64,000 nucleotides of DNA, from NCBI RefSeq assembly GCF_042658925.1, contig NZ_JBHSRF010000037.1, positions 1-64,000 of the forward strand, written 5' to 3'. A model generated the notes under the pieces. The model worked only from the letters and a program-made list of their open reading frames with translations. It did not search any database and was not told where the DNA came from. The position numbers and the translations under genes were made by a program. Source of the DNA: Sphaerisporangium aureirubrum. GTDB taxonomy: Bacteria; Actinomycetota; Actinomycetes; Streptosporangiales; Streptosporangiaceae. Positions 15,466 to 25,010 of the stretch are shown one piece after another. The stretch's first letter is position 1. Each line of letters begins with the position of its first letter.

Positions 15466-16689
15466 ATGGTGATGGCCTTGCGCTGCGCGCGGCTGGTGGA
15501 CGTCGAGGCGGGCAGGGTGCTGACAGGCCGTACCGTGCTGGTGGACGGGGGGCGCGTCGCCGCCGTGCGGCCGGACGACGAGCCGCTGCCCGAGGGCGCC
15601 GAGGTGCTCGACCTCGGCGACGCCACGCTGGCGCCCGGCCTCATCGACCTGCACACCCACCTGGCGGGGGTCGCCGCCTGCGGCGACATCGTGCAGGAGC
15701 TCAAGCTCAGCGCCGCCCGGCAGGCCCTCGCCGGGGTGCGCAACGCGCGCGACACCGTGCTCGCCGGGTTCACCACCGTGCGCGACGTCGGGACCCTGCG
15801 CGCGTTCGTGGACGTGGCGCTGCGCGACGCCGTGGCCGACGGCACCGTCGTCGGGCCGCGCATGGCGGCGGCGGGGGCGTACGTCACCGTGTCCTCCGGC
15901 GGCGGCATGCTCACCGGCCTGGCGCACGACATCAGGCTGCCGCGCGAGTTCCGCTTCGGCCGGGTGCGCACCGTGGACGACGTCCGCGAGCGGGTGCGCG
16001 AGATCCTGCACGGCGGCGCCGACCTGATCAAGCTGATCGCGACCGGCGCGGTGATGAGCGCGGGCACCGTCCCCGGCGCGCCCGAGCTGACCGAGGAGCA
16101 GATGCGCGCCGCGGTGCGCGAGGCGTCGTGGTACGGCGCGCACGTCGCCGCGCACGCGCACGGCGCCGAGGGCATCAAGATGGCGGTGCGCGCCGGGGTC
16201 CGCTCCGTCGAGCACGCCTGCTACCTCGACGACGAGGGCATCGAGCTGATGCTGGAGCACGGCACCTACCTCTCGGCCGACGTCTGGTGGGCCGACTGGA
16301 TCAGGGAGACCGGCGAGGCGAACGGCTGGGACGCCGAGATGCTGCGCAAGAACGACGAGACCGCCGAGGCGCAGCGCGAGGCGTTCGCCCGCGCGGTGAA
16401 GGCCGGCGTGCGGATCGGCTTCGGCAGCGACGCGGGCGGCTTCCCGCACGGCATGCAGGGCCGCCAGCTCGCCACCATGGCCGAGTACGGCATGACCCCG
16501 CTGGAGGTCCTGCGTGCCGCCACCCTGACCAGCGCCGAGTGCATGGGGTGGGAGGCCGAGGTGGGGTCGGTCGCGCCCGGCAAGTACGCCGACCTGATCG
16601 CGGTGCGCGGCCCCTTCCGGCTGGAGTCGTTCGCCGACGTCGCGTTCGTCATGAAGAACGGCGACATCCTGAAGAACACCCTCTCGTGA
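15466..16689 (+). CDS. Amidohydrolase (COG1228, prolidase/imidazolonepropionase-like)
   Basis: A 407-aa metal hydrolase. It has the metal strand LIDLHTHLAG, a lysine in GGADLIKLIATG at the bridging-lysine position, ligand histidines in HVAAHAHG and SVEHACYLD, and the catalytic aspartate in FGSDAGGFPHG. The group includes Xaa-Pro and Xaa-Lys/Arg dipeptidases and carboxypeptidase-like enzymes; the substrate is not determined. GGAAAGGG precedes the ATG. It overlaps the EamA transporter gene by 4 nt and leads an operon repressed, by inference, by the divergent TetR protein. Confidence 0.87.
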   Translation: MVMALRCARLVDVEAGRVLTGRTVLVDGGRVAAVRPDDEPLPEGAEVLDLGDATLAPGLIDLHTHLAGVAACGDIVQELKLSAARQALAGVRNARDTVLAGFTTVRDVGTLRAFVDVALRDAVADGTVVGPRMAAAGAYVTVSSGGGMLTGLAHDIRLPREFRFGRVRTVDDVRERVREILHGGADLIKLIATGAVMSAGTVPGAPELTEEQMRAAVREASWYGAHVAAHAHGAEGIKMAVRAGVRSVEHACYLDDEGIELMLEHGTYLSADVWWADWIRETGEANGWDAEMLRKNDETAEAQREAFARAVKAGVRIGFGSDAGGFPHGMQGRQLATMAEYGMTPLEVLRAATLTSAECMGWEAEVGSVAPGKYADLIAVRGPFRLESFADVAFVMKNGDILKNTLS

Positions 16690-17624
16690 CCGCCCCCGGC
16701 TCCCGGCCGGGGAGGTATCTCGCCGGGGTGGGCGGGCTGCTCGCGGTGACCGCCGTGTGGGGGACCACGTTTCCGCTGGTCAAGGACATGACGACCCGGT
16801 TGCCCGTGGCCGACCTGCTCGCGGTGCGGTACCTGCTGTCGGGCGCGCTGCTGGTGGCGCTGCGTCCCCGGACGGTGGCCGCGGCCACGCGCCGGACCTG
16901 GCGGACCGGCGCCGGGCTCGGCGTGGTGTACGTCGGGGCGCTGGTCACCCAGACCTACGGGCTCACGCTGCTGCCGTCGCCGGTGTCGGGGTTCGTCACC
17001 GGGTCCTACGTCGTGGCGACCCCGCTGCTCGGGCTCGCCTGGTTCCGCACCCGGGTCACCGGGCGCACCTGGCTCGCCACCGGGCTGGCCGTCGCGGGGC
17101 TGGCCGCGTTCACGCTGATGGCGGGCGGGGACGGCGGGGCGGTCTCCTCCGCCGGGCTGGCGCTCACCGTGCTGTCCGCGCTGCTGTACGCGGTGCACGT
17201 GGTCGCCCTCAGCCGGTGGAGCCGCCCGGCGGAGGCGTACGCGCTGTCGGTCGCGCAGATCGCCACCCTCGCGCTGGTGCTCACCGCCGTGGCCGCGCCG
17301 GGCGGCGTCACGCTGCCCGCCACCCCGGCCGACTGGGCGGGCCTGGTGTACCTGGCCACGGTGGCGGGGGCGCTGTCGTTCGTCACGCAGACCTGGGCGC
17401 AGGCGCACATCCCCGCCGCCCCGGCCGCCATCGTGATGTCGGTCGAGCCGCTGTGGGCGACCGCGTTCGCGGTGCTGCTCTACCACGAGACGGCCGGGTG
17501 GTCGCTGCTCGCCGGCGGCGCGTGCGTGCTGGCCGCCACGCTGCTGGTCAGCTCGCCGCCCGAGCCGGGGGACGCGGCGCCCTCCCGTCCCCTCGTCCCC
17601 GCCACCGCACGGGAGGACCCATGA
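16686..17624 (+). CDS. EamA/DMT-superfamily membrane transporter
   Basis: A 312-aa integral membrane protein with about ten hydrophobic segments arranged as two EamA repeats. The first starts with GGLLAVTAVWGTTFPLVKDM and the second lies around LALTVLSALLYAVHVVALS; a PAAPAAIVMSVEPLWATAF loop follows. Family members export metabolites such as amino acids. The GTG start overlaps the amidohydrolase stop (GTGA) and its stop overlaps the next ATG, so all three genes are translationally coupled. It may export the hydrolase products. Confidence 0.88.
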   Translation: MTAPGSRPGRYLAGVGGLLAVTAVWGTTFPLVKDMTTRLPVADLLAVRYLLSGALLVALRPRTVAAATRRTWRTGAGLGVVYVGALVTQTYGLTLLPSPVSGFVTGSYVVATPLLGLAWFRTRVTGRTWLATGLAVAGLAAFTLMAGGDGGAVSSAGLALTVLSALLYAVHVVALSRWSRPAEAYALSVAQIATLALVLTAVAAPGGVTLPATPADWAGLVYLATVAGALSFVTQTWAQAHIPAAPAAIVMSVEPLWATAFAVLLYHETAGWSLLAGGACVLAATLLVSSPPEPGDAAPSRPLVPATAREDP

Positions 17625-19591
17625 GCGGCGAGCACGTCACCATCCCGCTGCCGGACGGCACCCGGCTCGCCGCCACGCTGTACCTGCCTGAGCGGCTGCC
17701 CGCGCCGTGCCTGCTGGAGGCGCTGCCGTACCGCAAGGACGACGTGACCCTCGGCTACCGCGCCGAGTACGAGGCCCTCGCCGGGCACGGGTACGCCGTG
17801 TGCCGGGTGGACCTGCGCGGCACCGGGTCCAGCGAGGGCGTCGCGCGCGACGAGTACCCGCCGGAGGAGACGGGCGACCTGTGCGCGGTGATCGCGTGGC
17901 TGGCCGCCCGGGACTGGTGCGACGGCGGCGTCGGGATGTACGGCACGTCCTACAGCGGCTTCAACGCGCTGAACGTGGCCGCCGCCCGGCCCCCCGCGCT
18001 CAGGGCCGTCTGCTCGATCTACGCCTCCGACGACCGGTACACCGACGACGTCCACTACACCGGCGGCGTGCCCCGCTGGCTGGACCTGGTCGACTACCCC
18101 GCCTACATGGCGGCGATGAACGCGCTGCCGCCGGTGCCCGGGGTCTACGGCGACGGGTGGCGGGAGGAGTGGCTGCGCCGCCTTTCCGCCACCGAGCCGT
18201 GGCTGCCGCGCTGGCTGGCCGAGCAGGAGGACGGCCCCTACTGGCGGCAGGGCTCGCTGCGGCCCCGGCTCGGCCGGATCGAGGTGCCCACCATGCTCGT
18301 CGCCGGGTGGGCGGACGGCTACGGCAACGTGGTGCCCCGCCTCACCGCCGCGCTGGAGCGGGGCGGCGTGCCGTACCGGGTCGTCGCCGGACCGTGGTCG
18401 CACGCCGACCCCGCCCACGCTCTGCCGGGTCCGGGCATCGACCTGCTCCCCGAGATGCTGCGCTGGTGGGGCCGCTGGCTCCGCGGCGACACCGCCGCCG
18501 TCCCCGCCCGCTCCGCCGTGGTCTTCCTCCGCTCCTCCACCCCGCCGTCCCCCGACCGCCCCCTCGTCGGCGGCACCTTCCACGACCTGCCCGCCTGGCC
18601 TGCTCCGCCGCACCGGGCCGTACCCCTGGACGGGCCGCTCACCGGACCCGGCCCGGCCCGGGTCCTTCCGGGGGAGGCCGGTTCGCGCACGGCGGGGGCT
18701 CCTCCCGCGGAGGCGGAGTCCCGCTGGGTCGCGTTGCCGTCCGACCCGGGGATCGGGGTCGCGGTGTGGAACACCTGCGCGGGCGCGCTGCCCTGGGGGC
18801 AGCCGCTGGACCAGCGGGACGACGACGCGCGGTCGGTGACCGTGGAATGGGAGGTGCCCGCCGAGGGGCTGGCGATCGTGGGAAACCCCCGGCTGCGGGT
18901 GCCGGTCCGCGCCCCGGGCGGGGGAGCGCTGGCCGTGCGGCTGTGCGACGTGGCGCCGGACGGCGCGTCCGAGCTCGTCACCCGGGGGCTGCTGCGGCTG
19001 CCCGCCGGGGACCGGGCGGACGCGGAGGTGGAGCTGGACGTGGTGGCGCACCGGGTCGTGGCCGGTCACCGGCTCAGGCTCGCGCTCGCCACCGCCGAAT
19101 GGCCGAACGCGATGACACTCCCGGACACCGGTCCCGTCCATGTCGGCCTGGGTACCGGCGTCCTGCTCCTGCCGGTCGCCGAGGGCCCGCTCGGCCCCGA
19201 GGCCACCGGCCTGGTCCACACCCCTCCTCCCGAGCCCCCGGAGACGGACGGCGTGGTGTGGACCGTGGAACGGGACGTGCTGGGCGGCGTCACCCGCTGC
19301 CGCACGGGCTACGGCTCGTCGGCGGAGACCGACGGCGGCGGTTCCTACGCCGACCGGTACGAGGGCGAGGTCACCCTGGACCACCGGACGCGGCGCCAGA
19401 CCGCGACCGCGGACACCCTGTTCGCGATCACCTGGCCGGACGGCCCGGCGGTCACCGCCCGAAGCCGCGTGGAGGTGGTCGCGGACGGCGGGGACCTGAC
19501 CGTCACCGTCACCGTGACCGCCACCGAGGACTCCGCCGAACTCCGGACCAGCCGCTGGTCGAGCCGGGTTCGGGGCTTGCCCAGGAAGTAG
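17621..19591 (+). CDS. CocE/NonD-family alpha/beta hydrolase
   Basis: A 656-aa serine hydrolase of the X-Pro dipeptidyl-peptidase S15/CocE class. The nucleophile is in MYGTSYSGF near residue 110, the aspartate in VAGWADGYG and the histidine in GPWSHADP. The C-terminal half is the jelly-roll domain of this family (VVAHRVVAGHRLRLAL). Known members cleave cocaine esters, acyl-amino acids or glutaryl-cephalosporins. It is the last gene of the TetR-linked operon; together with the amidohydrolase it suggests breakdown of an acylated small molecule. Confidence 0.88.
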   Translation: MSGEHVTIPLPDGTRLAATLYLPERLPAPCLLEALPYRKDDVTLGYRAEYEALAGHGYAVCRVDLRGTGSSEGVARDEYPPEETGDLCAVIAWLAARDWCDGGVGMYGTSYSGFNALNVAAARPPALRAVCSIYASDDRYTDDVHYTGGVPRWLDLVDYPAYMAAMNALPPVPGVYGDGWREEWLRRLSATEPWLPRWLAEQEDGPYWRQGSLRPRLGRIEVPTMLVAGWADGYGNVVPRLTAALERGGVPYRVVAGPWSHADPAHALPGPGIDLLPEMLRWWGRWLRGDTAAVPARSAVVFLRSSTPPSPDRPLVGGTFHDLPAWPAPPHRAVPLDGPLTGPGPARVLPGEAGSRTAGAPPAEAESRWVALPSDPGIGVAVWNTCAGALPWGQPLDQRDDDARSVTVEWEVPAEGLAIVGNPRLRVPVRAPGGGALAVRLCDVAPDGASELVTRGLLRLPAGDRADAEVELDVVAHRVVAGHRLRLALATAEWPNAMTLPDTGPVHVGLGTGVLLLPVAEGPLGPEATGLVHTPPPEPPETDGVVWTVERDVLGGVTRCRTGYGSSAETDGGGSYADRYEGEVTLDHRTRRQTATADTLFAITWPDGPAVTARSRVEVVADGGDLTVTVTVTATEDSAELRTSRWSSRVRGLPRK

Positions 19592-19679
19592 TGAAATGTG
19601 TGTTACATGAGGCGTGTCGGTATTACTTGGGCCTGTGGTGGTGCGGCAGGGTAGGGGCATCGACCCCGGAGGATCTCCG

Positions 19680-19955
19680 ATGCTCAAGCGCACGCTACTT
19701 TTCGGGCGGAAGACCCGTGTCACCTTTGCCCTGCCCATGGACCAGCCCATGGGTGTCGTCAGTGTCGTCGGCGATTTCAACCAGTGGAATCCCGGTTATC
19801 ACGAGCTGCAACGCCGCCGGGGCGGCATACGCAGCGTGTCGGTGATCCTCCCGCCGGGAGTCCACCGTTTCCGCTACCTGGCGACCGGCGGCCTGTGGTT
19901 CGACGACGACACCGCCGACGTGATCGACCACGGCGGCAGCCTCATCCACCTCTGA
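19680..19955 (+). CDS. CBM48 / isoamylase early-set domain protein
   Basis: A 91-aa protein that is essentially a single E-set/CBM48 glycogen-binding module: VTFALPMDQPMGVVSVVGDF, then NQWNPGYHELQ and GVHRFRYLATGGLWFDDD. Stand-alone modules of this kind are widespread in actinomycetes; a role in glycogen binding or protein scaffolding is inferred. The ATG at 19680 has GGAGGA upstream, better than a longer reading from 19614. Confidence 0.88.
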   Translation: MLKRTLLFGRKTRVTFALPMDQPMGVVSVVGDFNQWNPGYHELQRRRGGIRSVSVILPPGVHRFRYLATGGLWFDDDTADVIDHGGSLIHL

Positions 19956-19982
19956 TCGCCACCGGCCTCCGGGGCCGCGCCG

Positions 19983-21047
19983 TCAGGGGTTCGCCAGCCC
20001 GGTGAGGGTGGCGCGCACCAGCTCGCCCAGGGAGGGCAGGTGGTAGCCGCCCTCCTGGACGGCCACCACCGGCAGTCCCAGGCCGGCGATCAGCCGCCCG
20101 GTGCGGTGGTAGCCGCCGGCGCTCACCTGGAGAGGGCTCTCCGGGTCGTCCGCGGCGGCGTCCACCCCGAGGGACACCACCACCGCCTCGGCGCCGAAGG
20201 CCGCCACCTCCGAGCACAGCCGTTCCACCCCGGCCAGCCAGCCCTCGTCGCCGGTGCCGGGCGGCAGCGGGAGGTTGCACGTGGCGCCGAGGCCCGCGTC
20301 GGCCCCGGTCTCGTCGGCGAACCCGACGTAGTGCGGGAACCACCCGGCGCCCGGGTCCACGTGCGCCGAAGCGTAGAGCACGTCCGGCCGCGTCCAGAAG
20401 ACCGCCTGGGTGCCGTTGCCGTGGTGGGCGTCCACGTCGACGACCGCGACCCGGGCGAAGCCGTGGCGGCGCAGCGCCTCGGCGGCGACGGCCGCGTTGT
20501 TCAGGTAGCACGACCCGCCGTACCCGGCGGGCGTGGCGTGGTGCCCCGGCGGCCTGCACAGCCCGTACGCCAGCCGCGTGCCGCCTGCCACCAGGTCGGC
20601 CGCGGTGAGCGCCACGTCCACCGCTGCCCTGGCGGCGGCCCAGGTGCCGGGGCCGACCAGCGTCATGGTGTCGTAGCACCACAGCCCGGCGCGGGCGTGC
20701 ACCGCCACCGGGGTGCGCGCGGGCATGCCCGCCGTCATGGCCGGGGTGGGGAACACGTACGGCACCACCCGGTCCTGCCCCGGGTCCCGGGGGAACCCGG
20801 CCTCGTCCCACCGCGACCACACCTCGCGCAGATGCGCGACCAGCCCGGGGTCGTGCACCGCGTGCAGCACGGCGTCGTCGTGCGGCACGGCCTCCACCGT
20901 CTCGGCGTCCGCCAGCGCGTCCCGGATCACGGCCACCCGCTCGGGCACCTCGGTCCCCGGCGTGCTCACCCCGACCCAGATCTCCGCGCCCGGCACGTGC
21001 TCCAGGCACGCGGGCGACCACACGGCCGTACAGGACAGCGTGCTCAT
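19983..21047 (-). CDS. HDAC-like deacetylase (class II HDAC/acetylpolyamine amidohydrolase family)
   Basis: A 354-aa zinc deacetylase. It shows the catalytic His pair in CRPPGHHATPAGYGG, the zinc ligands in VDVDAHHGNGTQ and SLGVDAAADDPESPL, and the late glycine/tyrosine loop QEGGYH. Bacterial members remove acetyl groups from polyamines, other small molecules or proteins. Its ATG overlaps the stop of the last transporter ATPase by 4 nt, so it is the final cistron of the peptide-transport operon. It may therefore deacetylate an imported N-acetylated amine or peptide, which is inference. Confidence 0.9.
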   Translation of the reverse strand: MSTLSCTAVWSPACLEHVPGAEIWVGVSTPGTEVPERVAVIRDALADAETVEAVPHDDAVLHAVHDPGLVAHLREVWSRWDEAGFPRDPGQDRVVPYVFPTPAMTAGMPARTPVAVHARAGLWCYDTMTLVGPGTWAAARAAVDVALTAADLVAGGTRLAYGLCRPPGHHATPAGYGGSCYLNNAAVAAEALRRHGFARVAVVDVDAHHGNGTQAVFWTRPDVLYASAHVDPGAGWFPHYVGFADETGADAGLGATCNLPLPPGTGDEGWLAGVERLCSEVAAFGAEAVVVSLGVDAAADDPESPLQVSAGGYHRTGRLIAGLGLPVVAVQEGGYHLPSLGELVRATLTGLANP

Positions 21048-22153
21048 CGACCGGCCAGGCCGGGCGGGTCGGTCAGGGCGGCCGGGTCGGCCAGGCCGGG
21101 CGGGTCGGTCACGGCGGCCGGCTCCGGCGGGCCGGTCGGCTCGGGCGGGCCGGTCCGGTCGGTGAGGTGGCAGGCGGCGTGGTGGCCGCCGCCGGCGGGG
21201 AGCACGGCGGGGGAGCGGGTCTCGCAGAGCGTGGACACCTCGGCGGGCAGCCCGTCCGCGTACGCCGGGCAGCGCGGGCGGAACCGGCAGCCCGCCGGGA
21301 TCCTGGACGGGTCGGGCGCCTCGCCGGTCAGCAGGATCGGCCGCATCCGGCCGATCTCGGGGACCACCGACAGCAGCGCCCTGGTGTAAGGGTGGCGCGG
21401 GGCCAGCAGCACGTCGGCGGCCGGGCCGGTCTCCACGATCCGGCCGAGGTACATCACCGCGACCCGGTCGGCGATGTTCCAGGCCAGCCCGAGGTCGTGC
21501 GTCACCACCAGCACCGACAGCCCGAGCTCGCCGCGCAGCCGCAGCAGCAGCGCCAGGATCTCGCCGCGCACCGAGGCGTCCAGCGACGACACCGGCTCGT
21601 CGGCCACCAGCACGTCCGGCTCCAGCACCAGCGCCCCGGCGATCACCACCCGCTGCCGCTGCCCGCCGGACAGCTCGTGCGGGTACCGCAGGAAGAACCG
21701 CTCCGGCGGGCGCAGCCCGGCCCGCGACAGCGCGTCCGCGACCCGCGTCTCCTCGTCGCCCTCCACGCGGTGCACCCGCAGGCCCTCGGCCACCGCCTCG
21801 TACACGGTGTGCCGGGGGTTGAGCGACCCGGTCGGGTCCTGCAGCACGAGCTGCACGTGCCGCCGGAACTCCTTCAGCCCCGCCCTGGTCCGGACGAGAG
21901 GGCCCGGTCCGTGCTCGACGGTGCCCCCGGCCGGGCGGACCAGGCCGAGCAGCGCGCGGGCCAGCGTCGTCTTGCCGCACCCCGACTCCCCGACCAGCGC
22001 CACGATCTCGCCCGCGCCGACCACCAGCTCCACGCCGTCCACCGCCCGCGCCGCGCCGAACCGCACATGCAGCCCCCGCGCGGCGAGCGCCACCCCCGCC
22101 CCGCCGTCCACGGCGGCACCGGCGTCCTCGGTGGTGTTGGTGTTCTCGCTCAA
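21044..22153 (-). CDS. Oligopeptide ABC transporter ATP-binding protein (OppF/DppF type)
   Basis: A 369-aa ABC ATPase with Walker A GESGCGKTTLA, Q-loop LVLQDPTGSLNPR, signature LSGGQRQRV, Walker B DVLVADEPVSS and the C-terminal oligopeptide-type cysteine region CRFRPRCPAY. It starts with TTG at 22153, overlapping the stop of the upstream ATPase gene (TTGA), with GAGGTG just before. The extra C-terminus is a Pro/Asp/Thr-rich tail encoded by a 36-bp tandem repeat. The protein pairs with the next ATPase to energise peptide import. Confidence 0.92.
   Translation of the reverse strand: MSENTNTTEDAGAAVDGGAGVALAARGLHVRFGAARAVDGVELVVGAGEIVALVGESGCGKTTLARALLGLVRPAGGTVEHGPGPLVRTRAGLKEFRRHVQLVLQDPTGSLNPRHTVYEAVAEGLRVHRVEGDEETRVADALSRAGLRPPERFFLRYPHELSGGQRQRVVIAGALVLEPDVLVADEPVSSLDASVRGEILALLLRLRGELGLSVLVVTHDLGLAWNIADRVAVMYLGRIVETGPAADVLLAPRHPYTRALLSVVPEIGRMRPILLTGEAPDPSRIPAGCRFRPRCPAYADGLPAEVSTLCETRSPAVLPAGGGHHAACHLTDRTGPPEPTGPPEPAAVTDPPGLADPAALTDPPGLAGR
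21053..21124 (-). repeat. 36-bp tandem repeat encoding the OppF-like tail
   Basis: Two adjacent 36-bp units (21053-21088 and 21089-21124) differ at only 2 positions. A degenerate third continues to about 21160. On the minus strand each encodes a 12-residue unit of the form TDPPGLADPAAL. Being in-frame (36 = 12 codons), copy number could vary without breaking the gene. Confidence 0.8.
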
Positions 22154-23127
22154 CTGGCACCTCGCAGGTCGAGGGCGGGCTCGGCGGCGCGCAGGCAGGC
22201 CGAGGCGCGGCCGTCGCCGAGTGCGGTCAGCGCGACGCCGGTGGTCGCGCACGCGGGAAGGGCGACCGGGCAACGTGGGTGGAACTCGCACCCGCCGGGC
22301 AGGTCACCGGGGAACGGCGGGTCGCCGGGCAGGCCGCGCGGGCCGTAACGGAAACGCTCGTCGCCGACCCGGGGGAACGCCGCCGCCAGCGCCGCGCCGT
22401 ACGGATGGCGCGGGTCGTCGAACACCGCCTCCGCCGGGCCCTGCTCCACCAGCCGCCCGGCGTACATGACGGCCACCCGGTCGCACACCGACCCCAGCAC
22501 CGACAGGTCGTGCGAGATCAGCACCATGGACAGCTCCATGTCCCGCACCAGCGACGACAGCAGCGCGAGCACCTGCGCCTGCACCATGACGTCCAGCGCG
22601 GTGGTCGGCTCGTCGGCGATGAGCAGCCGCGGCCCGCAGGCCAGCGCCAGGGCGATCAGCACCCGCTGCCGCTGCCCGCCGGACAGCTGATGCGGGTAGT
22701 CCCGCGCCCGCCGCGCGGGCAGCCCCACCTGCTCCAGCAGCTCCCCGGCGCGCCGGTCGGCCTCCCGCCGGGTCGCCGAGGAGTGCAGCAGGATCGGCTC
22801 GGCGATCTGCCCGCCGATGCGCCGCACCGGGTTCAGCGAGTGCTGCGCCCCCTGGAACACGATGGACGCCCGCGCCCACCGCACCGCGCGCAGCCGCCCG
22901 AACGACATGCCGTAGACGTCCTCGCCGTCCAGCAGCACCTCGCCCTCGACCTTCGCGGTCCGCGGCAGCAGCCGCAGCGCCGCGTTGGTGATCGTGGACT
23001 TGCCGCAGCCGGACTCCCCGGCCACCCCGAGCACCTCCCCGCGCGCCACCGACAGGTCCACCCCGCGCACGGCGGGCACGCCGCCCGCGTAGGTGACCCG
23101 CAGGTCGCGCAGCTCCAGCACCGTCAT
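22150..23127 (-). CDS. Oligopeptide ABC transporter ATP-binding protein (OppD/DppD type)
   Basis: A 325-aa ATPase with Walker A GESGCGKSTI, signature LSGGQRQRVLI, Walker B RLLIADEPTTALD and the C-terminal oligopeptide-family motif CEFHPRCPVA. In OppF-like ATPases the Q-loop usually reads VFQDP; here it reads VFQGAQHSLNPV, the form typical of OppD. ATGA coupling links it to the permease before it and TTGA coupling to the ATPase after it. Confidence 0.92.
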   Translation of the reverse strand: MTVLELRDLRVTYAGGVPAVRGVDLSVARGEVLGVAGESGCGKSTITNAALRLLPRTAKVEGEVLLDGEDVYGMSFGRLRAVRWARASIVFQGAQHSLNPVRRIGGQIAEPILLHSSATRREADRRAGELLEQVGLPARRARDYPHQLSGGQRQRVLIALALACGPRLLIADEPTTALDVMVQAQVLALLSSLVRDMELSMVLISHDLSVLGSVCDRVAVMYAGRLVEQGPAEAVFDDPRHPYGAALAAAFPRVGDERFRYGPRGLPGDPPFPGDLPGGCEFHPRCPVALPACATTGVALTALGDGRASACLRAAEPALDLRGAS

Positions 23128-24023
23128 CGCGCCTCCTTGAGCCGGGGGTTGAGCACCGACTCCAGCGTGCGGCCGACCAGCGTGAACGCCAGCACCACCA
23201 GGACCACGCACACGCCGGGCGGCACCACGAACCACCACTCGTTGTTGCTCATCGCGCCGGTGGAGAACGCGTGCTCCAGGATGTAGCCCCACGAGGGCCT
23301 GGTCGGGTCGCCGAGCCCGAGGAACGACAGCGTGGTCTCCGACAGGATCGCCACCGACACCGTCAGCACCACGTGCGCCATCACCAGCGGCATCACGTTG
23401 GGCAGCACGTGCCGGGTCATCAGGTGCCAGTCCCCGCCGCCGAGGGCCCGCGCCCGCTCCAGGTACGGCCGCTCGCGCACCGACAGCGTCTGCGCGGCCA
23501 CCAGCCGGGCCGTGCCCGGCCAGGACGTCACGCCGATGACCACGATGATGTTCAGCAGCGAGGCGCCGAGCACGGTGGCGAGCACGATGGCCAGCGGCAG
23601 GAACGGGATGACCAGGAACCAGTCCGACACCGCGGTGAGGACCGACCGCGGCCATCCCGAGTAGAAGCCCGCCGTCACGCCGACCGCGGTGCCGATCACC
23701 ATGGCGATCGCGGTGGCCGCCAGCCCGACCAGCAGCGACATGCGGGTGCCGTGGATCAGCAGCGTCAGGATGGACCGGCCGTTCTCGTCGGTGCCGAGCG
23801 GGTACGCCAGGGTCGGCGCCATGTGCCCGGGTGCGGTGGCCTTGACGACGTCCAGCCCCGCCGGGTCGGCCAGCAGCGGCGCGAACACCGCGACCAGGCA
23901 GAAGAACCCGAGGACGGCGAGGCCCGTCAGCCCCGCGCGGTGGGAGCGGTAGTCGCGCGCGAACCGGCCGAGCGTGGCCCGGCGGCGGGCCCGCGCGACG
24001 GCGGCGGCCGAGGGGGTGCTCAC
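23124..24023 (-). CDS. Oligopeptide ABC transporter permease (OppC/DppC type)
   Basis: A 299-aa inner-membrane permease with an N-terminal OppC_N segment, about six membrane helices and the EAA cytoplasmic loop (YLERARALGGGDWHLMTRHVLPN) that docks with the ATPases. The GTG at 24023 overlaps the stop of the preceding permease gene. It forms the second pore subunit of the peptide importer. Confidence 0.93.
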   Translation of the reverse strand: MSTPSAAAVARARRRATLGRFARDYRSHRAGLTGLAVLGFFCLVAVFAPLLADPAGLDVVKATAPGHMAPTLAYPLGTDENGRSILTLLIHGTRMSLLVGLAATAIAMVIGTAVGVTAGFYSGWPRSVLTAVSDWFLVIPFLPLAIVLATVLGASLLNIIVVIGVTSWPGTARLVAAQTLSVRERPYLERARALGGGDWHLMTRHVLPNVMPLVMAHVVLTVSVAILSETTLSFLGLGDPTRPSWGYILEHAFSTGAMSNNEWWFVVPPGVCVVLVVLAFTLVGRTLESVLNPRLKEAR

Positions 24024-25006
24024 GACGTGCTCACCCGGGGGTCGACGAGCGCGTACAGCAGGTCGGCGACGAGCATGAAGACGACCACCCCGATGGAGAA
24101 GAGCAGGAACACGGCCTGGAGCAGCGGGATGTCCGGGCCGCGCAGCGCCTCGTACGACAGCAGGCCGAGGCCCGGCCAGGAGAACACCGTCTCCACGGTG
24201 ATGGCGCCGCCGATGACGAACCCGAGGTTCATCAGGATCAGCGTCATCGTGGGCAGCAGCGCGTTCGGCACCGCGTGCCTGCGGCGCACCAGGTCGTCAC
24301 GCAGGCCCTTGGCCCTGGCCAGTTGCAGGTAGTCCTGGCCGAGCTCGTCCAGCAGGGACGCGCGCATGATGGTGGAGTACTCGGCCAGGTACACCAGCGC
24401 GAGCGCGCTCACCGGCAGCACCATGTGCCACGCCACGTCGAGCACCCCGCCGTCGCCGGGGGTGGCGATGCCGCCGCTCGGGAAGAACGGGAACGCGATC
24501 AGGAACATCATGCCGAGCCAGAACTCCGGCATGGCGTACAGCGTGAGCGTGGCCGCGGTGGCGCCCCGGTCGAAGCCGCCGCCCCGGCGCCAGGCGCTGC
24601 GCACGCCGATCCACACCCCGGCCACCGACGCGATCAGGATGGCCGTGCCGACCAGCAGCACGGTGGGCCACACGCGCTCGGCGATGATGTCCCACACAGG
24701 GCGGCTGAACCGGGTGGAGTTGATGGTCCCGGCGAACGGGTTGGTGATGTAGTCCAGGAACTGCCGCCCGATCGGCTGGTTCAGCTCGGCGCGCAGCTTG
24801 GCCATCTGCCCGGCCGGCATGTTGCGCCCGCGGTTGTACAGCCCCACCGGGTCGCCGGGCAGCAGGCGGAACAGGAAGAAGTTGAACACCAGCACGAAGA
24901 ACACCGTGCCGAGCGACCAGCTCACCTTGCGGACGACGTAGCCGGGCGTCCCGGTGAGCGGCCACCCCCGGCCGCGCGGGGCGGCCGGGGCGGTGGTGAC
25001 GGCCAC
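24020..25006 (-). CDS. Oligopeptide ABC transporter permease (OppB/DppB type)
   Basis: A 328-aa permease. The conserved N-terminal helix carries the LFRLLPGDPVG motif of the DppB family and the EAA loop reads DYLQLARAKGLRD. The C-terminal helix ends with VADLLYALVDPRV. The GTG at 25006 lies 4 bp after the binding-protein stop codon. Pore partner of the OppC-type permease. Confidence 0.93.
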   Translation of the reverse strand: MAVTTAPAAPRGRGWPLTGTPGYVVRKVSWSLGTVFFVLVFNFFLFRLLPGDPVGLYNRGRNMPAGQMAKLRAELNQPIGRQFLDYITNPFAGTINSTRFSRPVWDIIAERVWPTVLLVGTAILIASVAGVWIGVRSAWRRGGGFDRGATAATLTLYAMPEFWLGMMFLIAFPFFPSGGIATPGDGGVLDVAWHMVLPVSALALVYLAEYSTIMRASLLDELGQDYLQLARAKGLRDDLVRRRHAVPNALLPTMTLILMNLGFVIGGAITVETVFSWPGLGLLSYEALRGPDIPLLQAVFLLFSIGVVVFMLVADLLYALVDPRVSTS

Positions 25007-25010
25007 GCGT

